Of a DNA stretch of 64,000 nt, positions 33,729 through 41,272 are shown one piece after another (positions within the stretch are counted from its first letter, which is position 1; each line of letters begins with the position of its first letter). A program made the translations under genes and the position numbers. The DNA is from JAZPYZ01 sp045544455 (lineage in GTDB: Bacteria > Bacillota > Clostridia > Oscillospirales > Acutalibacteraceae): NCBI GenBank assembly GCA_045544455.1, contig JAZPYZ010000014.1, positions 1 to 64,000 of the forward strand, written 5' to 3'. The notes under the pieces were generated by a model. It saw only the letters and a program-made list of their open reading frames with translations. It was not told the DNA's origin and did no database searches.

Positions 33729-36527
33729 ATGCAACAGGATTACAACCAAACTTTAAATCTGCCGGTTACCGAGTTTCCCATGCGTGCCGGGTTGCCGCAA
33801 CGCGAACCGGACATGCTGAAAACTTGGGAACAAGCCGATCTGTATAATGCGATTATGAAACGCAACGAAGGCAAACCGTTGTACGTATTGCACGATGGCC
33901 CTCCGTATGCGAACGGTAACATTCATATTGGACACGCGCTGAACAAGATCTTGAAAGACTTTATTGTGCGGTATCACAACATGGCCGGCTATAAAGCGCC
34001 GTATGTGCCGGGTTGGGATACGCACGGATTGCCGATCGAACTGAAAGCGCGTGAAAAAGCCGGTATGGAAAATGCCGCGACTATGGCACCGGCCGATCTG
34101 CGCAAAATCTGCCGTGATTTTGCGGTGCAATATGTGGCCGGTCAACGCGAGCAGTTTAAACGCTTGGGCGCGATTGGCGAATGGGATAACCCGTATTTGA
34201 CCTTGGCGCCGGAATTTGAGGCGGCACAGATCAAAGTGTTCGGCGAAATGGCGCTGAAAGGCTATATCTACAAAGGCTTGAAACCGGTATACTGGTGTCC
34301 GGAATGTCAAACCGCGTTGGCTGAAGCCGAAATCGAATATGCGGAAGATCCGTGCTATTCGGTGTACGTTAAATTTGCGGTAAAAGACGATAAAGGGTTG
34401 CTCGCGGCGAAAGGGATCGACGTGGCTAACACCTATTTCGTGATCTGGACGACCACGACATGGACCTTGCCGGCGAACACCGCCATCTGCTTAGGTCCGG
34501 ATTTCACCTACAACGTTATCCGCTGCGGCGATGAAAACTATATCATGGCCGATGGCTTGTATGAACAAGCGATGCAAGCGGCCGGTAAAACCGATTACGA
34601 AGTGATCGCCTCCTTTACCGGTAGTGAACTGGAACACATGACCGCGCAACATCCGTTCTTGGATCGCGTATCGAAGATCATCGTGGGCGACCACGTTACG
34701 CTTGAAAGTGGTACCGGTTGCGTGCATACCGCGCCCGGACACGGTGTGGAAGACTTTGACGTTTGCAAAAAATATCCGGACGTCCCTATCGTGGTGCCGG
34801 TGGACAGCACCGGTCACATGACCGAAGAAGCCGGTCCGATTTGCGCCGGCATGACCACCGATGATGCGAACAAAGCCATCGCGATTCACATGGACAAAAC
34901 CGGTTCGTTGTTCGCGATGAAGAAACTCATTCACCAATATCCGCACTGCTGGCGTTGTAAAAAGCCGGTATTGTTCCGTGCAACGGAACAATGGTTCTGT
35001 TCGGTGGATAGTTTTAAAGATGAAGCCATCAAGGCGATCCACGACGTTAAATGGACGCCGGCCTGGGGTGAAGATCGCATCTGCTCGATGGTGCGTGAAC
35101 GCAACGACTGGTGTATCTCCCGTCAACGGTTGTGGGGTGTGCCGATTCCGATCTTCTATTGCGAAGATTGCGGCAAACCGATCATCGACAAACAATTTAT
35201 CGACGCGGTATCCGAGCTGTTTGCCAAAGAGGGTTCGGATGCGTGGTGGTTGCACGAAGCGGCCGAAATTCTGCCGGCCGACGCCACTTGCCCGCATTGC
35301 GGCGGCAAACAGTTCCGCAAAGAAAACGATATCATGGACGTGTGGTTCGATTCGGGTTCTTCGCACCAAGCGGTACTCGCACAACGTGATTATTTGAAAT
35401 TCCCGGCCGATCTGTATCTCGAAGGTGGCGACCAACATCGCGGTTGGTTCCAATCGTCGTTGCTTACTTCGGTCGCTTGCACCGGCAAAGCGCCGTACAA
35501 AAACGTGTTAACCCACGGTTGGACGGTTGACGGTGAAGGCAAAAAGATGTCGAAATCACTCGGAAACGGCATTGGACCGGACGAAGTGATTAACCAATAT
35601 GGCGCGGATATTCTGCGCTTGTGGGTGGCTTCACTCGACTATACGGTGGATGCGCGGTTGTCGAAAGAGATTTTGAAACAACTGTCCGAAGCCTACCGCA
35701 AGATCCGTAATACCGCGCGGTATATCCTCGGCAACATCCACGATTTTGATCCCAATACCGATATGGTGTCGACCGATGCGGTCGAAGATATCGATCGTTG
35801 GGCGTTGATGCGTCTCAATCAACTTATGAGCGAAGTGGATACGGCGTACAAAACCTTCAAATTCCATGACGCGTTCCACAAGATCCACAACTTCTGTGTG
35901 GTCGATATGTCGAACTTCTATCTCGACGTATTGAAAGATCGTTTGTACGTTGAAAAAGCGGATAGCGCGACTCGCCGTGCGGCACAAAGTGTGATCTACC
36001 TGGTGCTCAATGCGTTGACGCGTATGCTCGCGCCGATCTTGGCCTTTACGTCGGAAGAAATTTGGTCGTATCTGCCGCACCGTGACGGGGACAACGCCGT
36101 ATCGGTTCTGCTCAACGATATGCCGACGGCCATCGACATTGCATGCGATCAAGCGTTTATGGATAAATGGGATCGCATTCACGCAATTCGAGAAGATGCG
36201 AAAAAAGCGCTTGAAATTGCCCGTACCGCGAAAACGATCGGCGGTTCGTTGGATGCGCAAGTCACGTTGGTTTGTGACGATACCTTGTTACCGTTCGTGC
36301 AATCGGTAAGCGATATCCTGCCGGCGATCTTGATCGTATCGAACGTCGCAATCGAAACCGGTGCCGGTCAAGACGGCGATTTCAAAGGCGATGTGGAAGG
36401 TTTGGCGGTACGCGTAGCGCATGCCGATCATCAAAAATGCTGCCGTTGCTGGATGTACAGCGAAACGGTCGGACAAAATGCGGAACATCCCGATTTGTGC
36501 GATCGTTGTGCGGCCGTATTGTCGTAA
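33729..36527 (+). CDS. ileS: Isoleucine--tRNA ligase
   Basis: Class I synthetase, 932 residues. HIGH motif at about residue 57 (GNIHIGHALNKIL), CP1 editing domain with TTTWTLPANTAICLGP and HTAPGHGVEDF, KMSKS at about residue 605 (GKKMSKSLGNG), anticodon-binding helical domain, and a C-terminal four-cysteine zinc site (CCRCWMYSE ... CDRC). This architecture is that of the standard bacterial, mupirocin-sensitive-type enzyme, judged from overall layout only. No T-box is visible upstream; it is expressed from the block promoter or read-through. Confidence 0.97.
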   Translation: MQQDYNQTLNLPVTEFPMRAGLPQREPDMLKTWEQADLYNAIMKRNEGKPLYVLHDGPPYANGNIHIGHALNKILKDFIVRYHNMAGYKAPYVPGWDTHGLPIELKAREKAGMENAATMAPADLRKICRDFAVQYVAGQREQFKRLGAIGEWDNPYLTLAPEFEAAQIKVFGEMALKGYIYKGLKPVYWCPECQTALAEAEIEYAEDPCYSVYVKFAVKDDKGLLAAKGIDVANTYFVIWTTTTWTLPANTAICLGPDFTYNVIRCGDENYIMADGLYEQAMQAAGKTDYEVIASFTGSELEHMTAQHPFLDRVSKIIVGDHVTLESGTGCVHTAPGHGVEDFDVCKKYPDVPIVVPVDSTGHMTEEAGPICAGMTTDDANKAIAIHMDKTGSLFAMKKLIHQYPHCWRCKKPVLFRATEQWFCSVDSFKDEAIKAIHDVKWTPAWGEDRICSMVRERNDWCISRQRLWGVPIPIFYCEDCGKPIIDKQFIDAVSELFAKEGSDAWWLHEAAEILPADATCPHCGGKQFRKENDIMDVWFDSGSSHQAVLAQRDYLKFPADLYLEGGDQHRGWFQSSLLTSVACTGKAPYKNVLTHGWTVDGEGKKMSKSLGNGIGPDEVINQYGADILRLWVASLDYTVDARLSKEILKQLSEAYRKIRNTARYILGNIHDFDPNTDMVSTDAVEDIDRWALMRLNQLMSEVDTAYKTFKFHDAFHKIHNFCVVDMSNFYLDVLKDRLYVEKADSATRRAAQSVIYLVLNALTRMLAPILAFTSEEIWSYLPHRDGDNAVSVLLNDMPTAIDIACDQAFMDKWDRIHAIREDAKKALEIARTAKTIGGSLDAQVTLVCDDTLLPFVQSVSDILPAILIVSNVAIETGAGQDGDFKGDVEGLAVRVAHADHQKCCRCWMYSETVGQNAEHPDLCDRCAAVLS

Positions 36528-36531
36528 TTAC

Positions 36532-36563
36532 AAGCGGCAACCGTCGTGCGATGGTTGCCGCTT
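36532..36563 (+). terminator. Intercistronic hairpin between ileS and lspA
   Basis: An 11-bp stem (36532-36542 with 36553-36563), extendable by inner pairs to a 4-base loop, followed by the weak T-rich ATTTC. It may act as a partial terminator or an RNA-stability element between ileS and lspA. Confidence 0.5.
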
Positions 36564-36585
36564 ATTTCACAAAGGAGACAAGACT

Positions 36586-37098
36586 ATGTTTCGAGTATGG
36601 ATGGCCTTGGGGATAGCGGGCTTGATCGGGATCGATCAACTGACCAAATATATCATGATTGCCTGGCTTGAGACCGAAGGGGCCAGTTTCGCATTGATTC
36701 CCGGTGTGTTTGAATTCGAACTGAAATATAACGACGGTGCCGCCTTTAGTATGTTAGAAGGTCAAAATTGGTTGCTGATTTTATTACCGCTGGTGGTGTC
36801 GCTGGTGATGCTGGGCGTCCTGTTTTCCGGCAAATGGCGCGGATACCGGTTGGTGAATATCGGCGGCGTGTTGTTGGTATCGGGTGGCATCGGCAACCTG
36901 ATCGACCGTATTGTTTCGGGTGGTCAAGTGACCGATTTCTTGTATTTTAAACTGATTAATTTCCCGATTTTCAACTTTGCGGATTGCTGCGTGGTGATCG
37001 GTGCGGCGCTGATTTTGATTTTCTTGCTGTTCTGCTACGAAGATACCGCTAAACAACCGATAAAACCGGCACTTCCCGATGAAGGCGAGGCCGAATAA
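36586..37098 (+). CDS. lspA: Lipoprotein signal peptidase
   Basis: Membrane aspartyl protease (SPase II) that cleaves lipoprotein signal peptides. The 170-residue protein has four membrane helices and the conserved boxes IDQLTKYI, KYNDGAAFS, GGIGNLIDR (first catalytic Asp) and FPIFNFADCCVVIG (second catalytic Asp). AAAGGAG precedes the ATG at 36586. It would process the several lipoproteins of this window. It overlaps rluD by one base, a common pairing. Confidence 0.95.
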   Translation: MFRVWMALGIAGLIGIDQLTKYIMIAWLETEGASFALIPGVFEFELKYNDGAAFSMLEGQNWLLILLPLVVSLVMLGVLFSGKWRGYRLVNIGGVLLVSGGIGNLIDRIVSGGQVTDFLYFKLINFPIFNFADCCVVIGAALILIFLLFCYEDTAKQPIKPALPDEGEAE

Positions 37099-38003
37099 TG
37101 CAGGCGACGTGGATCTGTTTAGCGGAACAGGGCGGAACCCGGTTGGATGTGTTTGTTGCCGAACATGGTGAAATTACCCGTTCGGCCGCGCAGGGTTGGA
37201 TCGAAAAAGGCGCAGTGACGGTGAATGGTGCGGTACCGGCGAAGAATTATCGGTTGCGTACCGATGACCGCGTGTGTGCCGATATCCCCGAACCGGTAGC
37301 GTATGATGTGAAACCGCAGGATATTCCGCTGGACATCGTGTATGAGGATGCGGACTTGTTGGTAGTCAATAAGCCTAAAGGCATGGTGGTGCATCCGGCG
37401 GCCGGTAACTGGGACGGTACGCTCGTGAACGCGTTGTTGGCGCATTGCGGCGACTCGCTTTCCGGTATCAACGGGGTGTTGCGCCCCGGTATCGTACATC
37501 GTATCGATAAAGATACCAGTGGATTGTTGATGGTGGCGAAAAACGATTTCGCGCACCAAGGTCTGGCGGCGCAAATACAAGACCATTCTTTCCTCAGAGA
37601 ATACGAGGCGGTGGTGGTGGGACACCTTAAAGAGATGACCGGTACGGTCAATGCTCCCATTGATCGCAACCCCACCGATCGCAAAAAAATGGCGATCGTG
37701 GCTGGCGGCAGACCGGCGGTTACGCATTACCGTGTGCTACAGGAATACCGGGGATATTCCCATTTGCGATTGCGATTGGAAACCGGCCGCACCCATCAAA
37801 TTCGGGTGCATATGGCCTCGCTCGGTCATCCGGTGGCCGGGGACACGGTGTACGGCGGTCGCCACCAACCGAGTCTGTTGCACGGCCAATGTTTACACGC
37901 GAAAACATTGGGGTTTGTGCATCCGCGTTCGGGCGAATATCTGGAATTCAGCGGTGATTTACCGGTCGAATTTCAAACCTTTTTAAAGCAACTGGAACTA
38001 TAA
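37098..38003 (+). CDS. rluD: RluD/RluA family pseudouridine synthase
   Basis: Isomerises uridine to pseudouridine in rRNA. It has an N-terminal S4 RNA-binding domain (GTRLDVFVAEHGEITRSAAQGW, GAVTVNG) and the RluA catalytic domain with GIVHRIDKDTSGLLMVAKN (catalytic Asp in HRIDKDTSG), YEAVVVGHL, LETGRTHQIRVHMA and GDTVYGG. Length 301 residues. Site specificity (RluD versus other family members) is inferred from the lspA neighbour and the S4 domain. It is the last gene of the block. Confidence 0.92.
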   Translation: MQATWICLAEQGGTRLDVFVAEHGEITRSAAQGWIEKGAVTVNGAVPAKNYRLRTDDRVCADIPEPVAYDVKPQDIPLDIVYEDADLLVVNKPKGMVVHPAAGNWDGTLVNALLAHCGDSLSGINGVLRPGIVHRIDKDTSGLLMVAKNDFAHQGLAAQIQDHSFLREYEAVVVGHLKEMTGTVNAPIDRNPTDRKKMAIVAGGRPAVTHYRVLQEYRGYSHLRLRLETGRTHQIRVHMASLGHPVAGDTVYGGRHQPSLLHGQCLHAKTLGFVHPRSGEYLEFSGDLPVEFQTFLKQLEL

Positions 38004-38036
38004 AAAGGACGGAGACCAAGTCTCCGTCCTTTTTGT
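38002..38036. terminator. Bidirectional rho-independent terminator
   Basis: A 15-bp stem (38002-38016 with 38020-38034, loop CAA) with A-run and T-run flanks, ending the rluD block from the left and glnN from the right. Confidence 0.93.
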
Positions 38037-38046
38037 TGTTTGTCTA

Positions 38047-40140
38047 TTACCGTACACCGAACAACAAGTCGCTGTAAGTTGGATAGGGCCAATGTTTTTT
38101 CGCGGTAATGCATTCCGCTTCGTCGCAATCGGCGCGCAGGGTTTGCATGCAGGCAAACACGTTGTCCCGGAATGCTTTGGCGGTTTTCAACGTATCGGTA
38201 TGTTCCGCCGTCGTAGTGTTGACCGCCGCTTCCAGCTCGGTGACTTTGCGGTAGATCGATGCCGCCAGTGCCGCCAAACGGTTGACACGGTCGGTTTCGT
38301 AGGTGCAATCAATGTCGGATACCAACGATTTTTTCGCCATCGCCACGTCACTGAGTTCTTTCATGTACGCGGTGATCGCCGGCAAGATATCCTTGTTGAC
38401 CATGTCGATCATGGTCAACGCTTCGATGTTGATCAATTTTGCGTAGTTTTCCAACATAATCTCCAACCGCGATTCCAACTCGGTGCGGGAGAAGACCTTG
38501 TGGGTTTCAAACAACGCCACGTTTTTATCGTGCAACAGGTAAGGCAAGCAGTCCGGCGTGGATTTGAGATTTAACAAACCGCGTTCTTCGGTAGCTTCTT
38601 TTACCCAGGCATCGTCGTAGCCGTTGCCGTTAAAGATGATGCGTTTATGTGCTTTGATGGTATCGCGGATCAAGGTGTGCAGGGTTTCATTAAAATCTTC
38701 GGCGTTTTCAAGCACGTCCGCAAACTGTCTGAGCGATTCCGCCGCCGCGGTGTTGAGCACGGTATTCGCATCGGCGATCGATACCGACGAACCCAACATA
38801 CGGAATTCAAACTTGTTACCGGTAAACGCGAAGGGGGAGGTGCGGTTGCGGTCGGTGGTATCTTTCGGGAACCGCGGCAAAATGTGCACGCCGACCTTCA
38901 TCTGCACCTTTTCTTTCGCATCATAGGCGGTATCGTTTTCAAGCGATTCGAGAATCGCGCTCAGTTCATCTCCTAAGAAGATCGATACGATCGCCGGCGG
39001 TGCTTCGTTAGCACCTAAACGATGATCGTTACCGGCACCGGACGCCGAGATGCGAAGCAGATCTTGATAATCGTCCACCGCTTTGATCACCGCACATAAG
39101 AACAGCAGGAACTGTGCGTTTTCATACGGCGTATCGCCCGGCTCCAACAGGTTGATGCCGGTGTTGGTCACCAACGACCAGTTGTTGTGTTTACCGCTGC
39201 CGTTGACACCGGCAAATGGTTTTTCATGAAGCAAACAGACCAAATTGTGTCGTTTAACCAGTTTTTGCATGATTTCCATTGTCAACTGGTTGTGGTCGGT
39301 GGCGATGTTGGTGGTGGTGAAAATCGGCGCGAGTTCATGTTGCGCCGGTGCCGCTTCGTTATGCTCGGTTTTGGCCAAAATGCCGAGTTTCCACAACTCG
39401 GTATCCAAATCCTTCATAAACGCCGCCACGCGCGGTTTGATCGTCCCGAAATAATGATCTTCCAATTCTTGCCCTTTCGGCGGTTTCGCGCCGAACAAGG
39501 TGCGACCGGTAAAGATCAGGTCTTTGCGTTGATCGTACATATCCTTGTCGATCAAAAAGTATTCCTGTTCCGATCCGACGGTGGTTTTTACCGACAACAC
39601 GTCTTGGTTGCCGAACAATTTGACCACGCGCATCGCCTGACGGTTAATGGCTTCCATCGACCGCAATAACGGCGTCTTTTTATCCAAGGCTTCCCCGTTA
39701 TACGAACAGAACGCTGTCGGGATGCACAGGGTGTTATCTTTGATAAACGCAAACGAAGTCGGGTCCCAAGCGGTATAGCCGCGCGCCTCAAAAGTCGCAC
39801 GTAATCCGCCCGACGGAAAACTAGATGCGTCGGACTCACCTTTAATCAATTCTTTACCCGAAAATTCCATGATGACGTGTCCATCAGCTGACGGCGAGAT
39901 AAAACTATCGTGTTTTTCCGCCGTGATACCGGTCATCGGTTGGAACCAGTGGGTGAAATGGGTGGCGCCTTTTTCGACCGCCCAATCTTTCATCGCGGAG
40001 GCAACCGCATTGGCCACGTCCGGTTTCAGAGACCGGCCTTCATCCATGGTTTTGCGCAGTGCTTTATACGTGTCTTTCGGGAGACGCTTACGCATCTCGT
40101 CGTCGTTAAACACCTGCGATCCGAATATTGCAGAAATCAT
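38047..40140 (-). CDS. glnN: Glutamine synthetase type III
   Basis: ATP-dependent synthesis of glutamine from glutamate and ammonia. At 697 residues it is the large type III form. Features: MISAIFGSQVFNDDEMRKRLPK at the N-terminus, THWFQPMTGITAEKHDSF, GSEQEYFLID (metal-binding Glu), LAKTEHNEAAPAQHE, GVNGSGKHNNWS, and a long C-terminal helical extension. It is monocistronic with its own strong promoter and a leader hairpin. Confidence 0.96.
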   Translation of the reverse strand: MISAIFGSQVFNDDEMRKRLPKDTYKALRKTMDEGRSLKPDVANAVASAMKDWAVEKGATHFTHWFQPMTGITAEKHDSFISPSADGHVIMEFSGKELIKGESDASSFPSGGLRATFEARGYTAWDPTSFAFIKDNTLCIPTAFCSYNGEALDKKTPLLRSMEAINRQAMRVVKLFGNQDVLSVKTTVGSEQEYFLIDKDMYDQRKDLIFTGRTLFGAKPPKGQELEDHYFGTIKPRVAAFMKDLDTELWKLGILAKTEHNEAAPAQHELAPIFTTTNIATDHNQLTMEIMQKLVKRHNLVCLLHEKPFAGVNGSGKHNNWSLVTNTGINLLEPGDTPYENAQFLLFLCAVIKAVDDYQDLLRISASGAGNDHRLGANEAPPAIVSIFLGDELSAILESLENDTAYDAKEKVQMKVGVHILPRFPKDTTDRNRTSPFAFTGNKFEFRMLGSSVSIADANTVLNTAAAESLRQFADVLENAEDFNETLHTLIRDTIKAHKRIIFNGNGYDDAWVKEATEERGLLNLKSTPDCLPYLLHDKNVALFETHKVFSRTELESRLEIMLENYAKLINIEALTMIDMVNKDILPAITAYMKELSDVAMAKKSLVSDIDCTYETDRVNRLAALAASIYRKVTELEAAVNTTTAEHTDTLKTAKAFRDNVFACMQTLRADCDEAECITAKKHWPYPTYSDLLFGVR

Positions 40141-40166
40141 GTTCCCAAACTCCGTTTCTTAAAACC

Positions 40167-40199
40167 AAAGGCACTACGGCCGTCTTCCGTAGCGCCTTT
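40167..40199 (-). promoter_or_regulatory. Hairpin in the glnN leader
   Basis: Arms 40167-40179 and 40187-40199 pair perfectly in the minus-strand RNA using one G-U wobble; on the plus strand the same position is an A-C mismatch, which favours an RNA role in glnN mRNA. It begins about 9 bases after the predicted transcript start and is followed by UUUGGUUUU, so it could be an attenuator or a 5' stabiliser. Confidence 0.55.
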
Positions 40200-40214
40200 G
40201 CCTTAGATAGATAT

Positions 40215-40243
40215 AATATACAATGTTTAAAAAGGATTGTCAA
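40215..40243 (-). promoter_or_regulatory. Promoter of glnN
   Basis: On the minus strand TTGACA (40238-40243), 17 bases, TATATT (40215-40220): a near-consensus sigma-A promoter. Confidence 0.8.
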
Positions 40244-40278
40244 CTATTTTTACAAAAACCGAGTTGAATCCCTCTGAT

Positions 40279-40401
40279 AAAGCAAAAACCTCGCCGCGTA
40301 ATGCGACGAGATTTTCGCTTTGAGTTGAGGGGTATTTTGAGGAGGGTATCATGTACTTTTGCGGTAGGAAACCAGGTTGCGGTACCTTGCTTCCCAAGTA
40401 C
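40279..40401 (-). ncRNA. Candidate small RNA with C-rich motifs between glnN and lexA
   Basis: About 120 bases on the minus strand. An extended -10 promoter points to a start near 40401. From there a stem forms, GUACUU (40401-40396) with AAGUAC (40358-40353), enclosing inner pairs GGAA/UUCC and AGGU/ACCU. An apparently unpaired linker (40352-40322) follows with two C-rich stretches, ACCCUCCUC (40347-40339) and ACCCCUC (40333-40327). It ends in a 19-bp terminator helix (40279-40297 with 40303-40321) with a U-rich 3' side. The C-rich stretches are complementary to Shine-Dalgarno sequences, as in RoxS/RsaE-type regulators. I do not recognise a named RNA family, and it could instead be a premature transcript related to glnN control. 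Confidence 0.45.
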
Positions 40402-40407
40402 AAGTTT

Positions 40408-40416
40408 ACTATACCA
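40408..40416 (-). promoter_or_regulatory. Extended -10 promoter of the candidate small RNA
   Basis: TGGTATAGT read on the minus strand (TG-N plus a -10 hexamer). No good -35 box is visible, as is usual for extended -10 promoters. Confidence 0.45.
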
Positions 40417-40471
40417 CACGATTGTGAATGGGGTGTGAACAATGTGTAAGAAAAATTTTTTGTTTTTATGA

Positions 40472-40511
40472 CAAACAAATGTTTGCATTTTCCGAACATA
40501 TGTGCTATACT
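40472..40511 (+). promoter_or_regulatory. lexA promoter with two LexA/SOS boxes
   Basis: TTGCAT (40483-40488), 17 bases, TATACT (40506-40511). A palindromic SOS-box-like CAAACAAATGTTTG (40472-40485) overlaps the -35, and CGAACATATGTGC (40493-40505), one change from the Gram-positive consensus, fills the spacer. This predicts autorepression by LexA. Confidence 0.8.
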
Positions 40512-40551
40512 ATGTGTGTCGTAATAAAAAACAAACAAAAGGAGGGTGCTC

Positions 40552-41136
40552 ATGAAGGGGTTAAACGATAAAGAACAACGCGTGTTGGCGTTTTTGCAAG
40601 AGCGTTTACAGGATGGCGTTCCGCCGTCTGTGCGCGAGATTTGTGCCGCGACACAGATCAAATCGACTTCGACGGTGCACACCTGTTTGCGTAACTTAGA
40701 AGCCGGCGGCTATATCAATCGGCAAAGCGGGCTCAACCGTGCGATTCGTCTGCCGGGCGAAAACACCATGCGTGTACCATTGCTCGGAAAGGTGACGGCC
40801 GGTCAACCGATTCTGGCCATCGAAGAGGTGGAGGAATACGTCTCGTATTCCGGTGGTGGCTACCAAGCGAGTGAATTGTTTGCGTTGCGCGTATCCGGTA
40901 CGAGTATGATCAACGCCGGCATTCTCGATCGCGACGTGGTGATCGTGCAACGCACACCGGTTGCTCAAAACGGCGATATTGTGGTGGCGTTGATCGGAGA
41001 TGAGGCGACGGTTAAACGCTTCTATAAAGAAGACGGGCATTTCCGTCTGCAACCCGAAAACGACGAGTACGAACCGATTATCGTGGACGAAGTATCGGTA
41101 CTTGGCAAAGTGGTGTCGTTGTTACGCTATTTCTAA
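40552..41136 (+). CDS. lexA: LexA repressor
   Basis: SOS-response repressor that self-cleaves with RecA. The winged-helix DNA-binding domain (residues 1-65, VPPSVREICAATQIKSTSTVHTCLRNLE) precedes the S24 peptidase domain. The cleavage site is Ala-Gly in LGKVTAGQP, the nucleophile is Ser in VSGTSMINAGI, and the catalytic Lys is in GDEATVKRFYKE. 194 residues. GGAGGG ends 5 bases before the ATG at 40552; a GTG at 40546 overlaps it and is not the start. Confidence 0.96.
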   Translation: MKGLNDKEQRVLAFLQERLQDGVPPSVREICAATQIKSTSTVHTCLRNLEAGGYINRQSGLNRAIRLPGENTMRVPLLGKVTAGQPILAIEEVEEYVSYSGGGYQASELFALRVSGTSMINAGILDRDVVIVQRTPVAQNGDIVVALIGDEATVKRFYKEDGHFRLQPENDEYEPIIVDEVSVLGKVVSLLRYF

Positions 41137-41145
41137 TCAAACCGT

Positions 41146-41188
41146 AAAAAGCGAGGGAAACGCTTAGCGTTTTCCTCGCTTTTTTTGT
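41146..41188 (+). terminator. Rho-independent terminator of lexA
   Basis: An 18-bp stem with one wobble (41146-41163 with the arm from 41167), loop TTA, then a T-run. Confidence 0.92.
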
Positions 41189-41204
41189 CGGCATGGGCAC
41201 TGAC

Positions 41205-41233
41205 TTGCTTTTTGAGCAGAAATACAGTATACT
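41205..41233 (+). promoter_or_regulatory. Promoter of the M23 peptidase gene
   Basis: TTGCTT (41205-41210), 17 bases, TATACT (41228-41233). Confidence 0.65.
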
Positions 41234-41272
41234 ATTATTTTAGAACTGACAACCGAAAGGAGTGTGCAGGGG

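Noticed and set aside
34491..35453. Minus-strand open frame of about 320 codons inside ileS
   Set aside because: Entirely contained in ileS and lacking start signals or recognisable motifs.
40351..40449. Short plus-strand ORF (32 codons, start MYFCGRKPGCG) with an excellent AGGAGGG site in the glnN-lexA gap
   Set aside because: It uses codons (AGG, CCA, AAG, ATA, ACT) that neighbouring genes avoid, has no clear promoter, and lies on the opposite strand of a region better explained as a structured RNA. A small peptide cannot be fully excluded; conservation of the reading frame would reinstate it.
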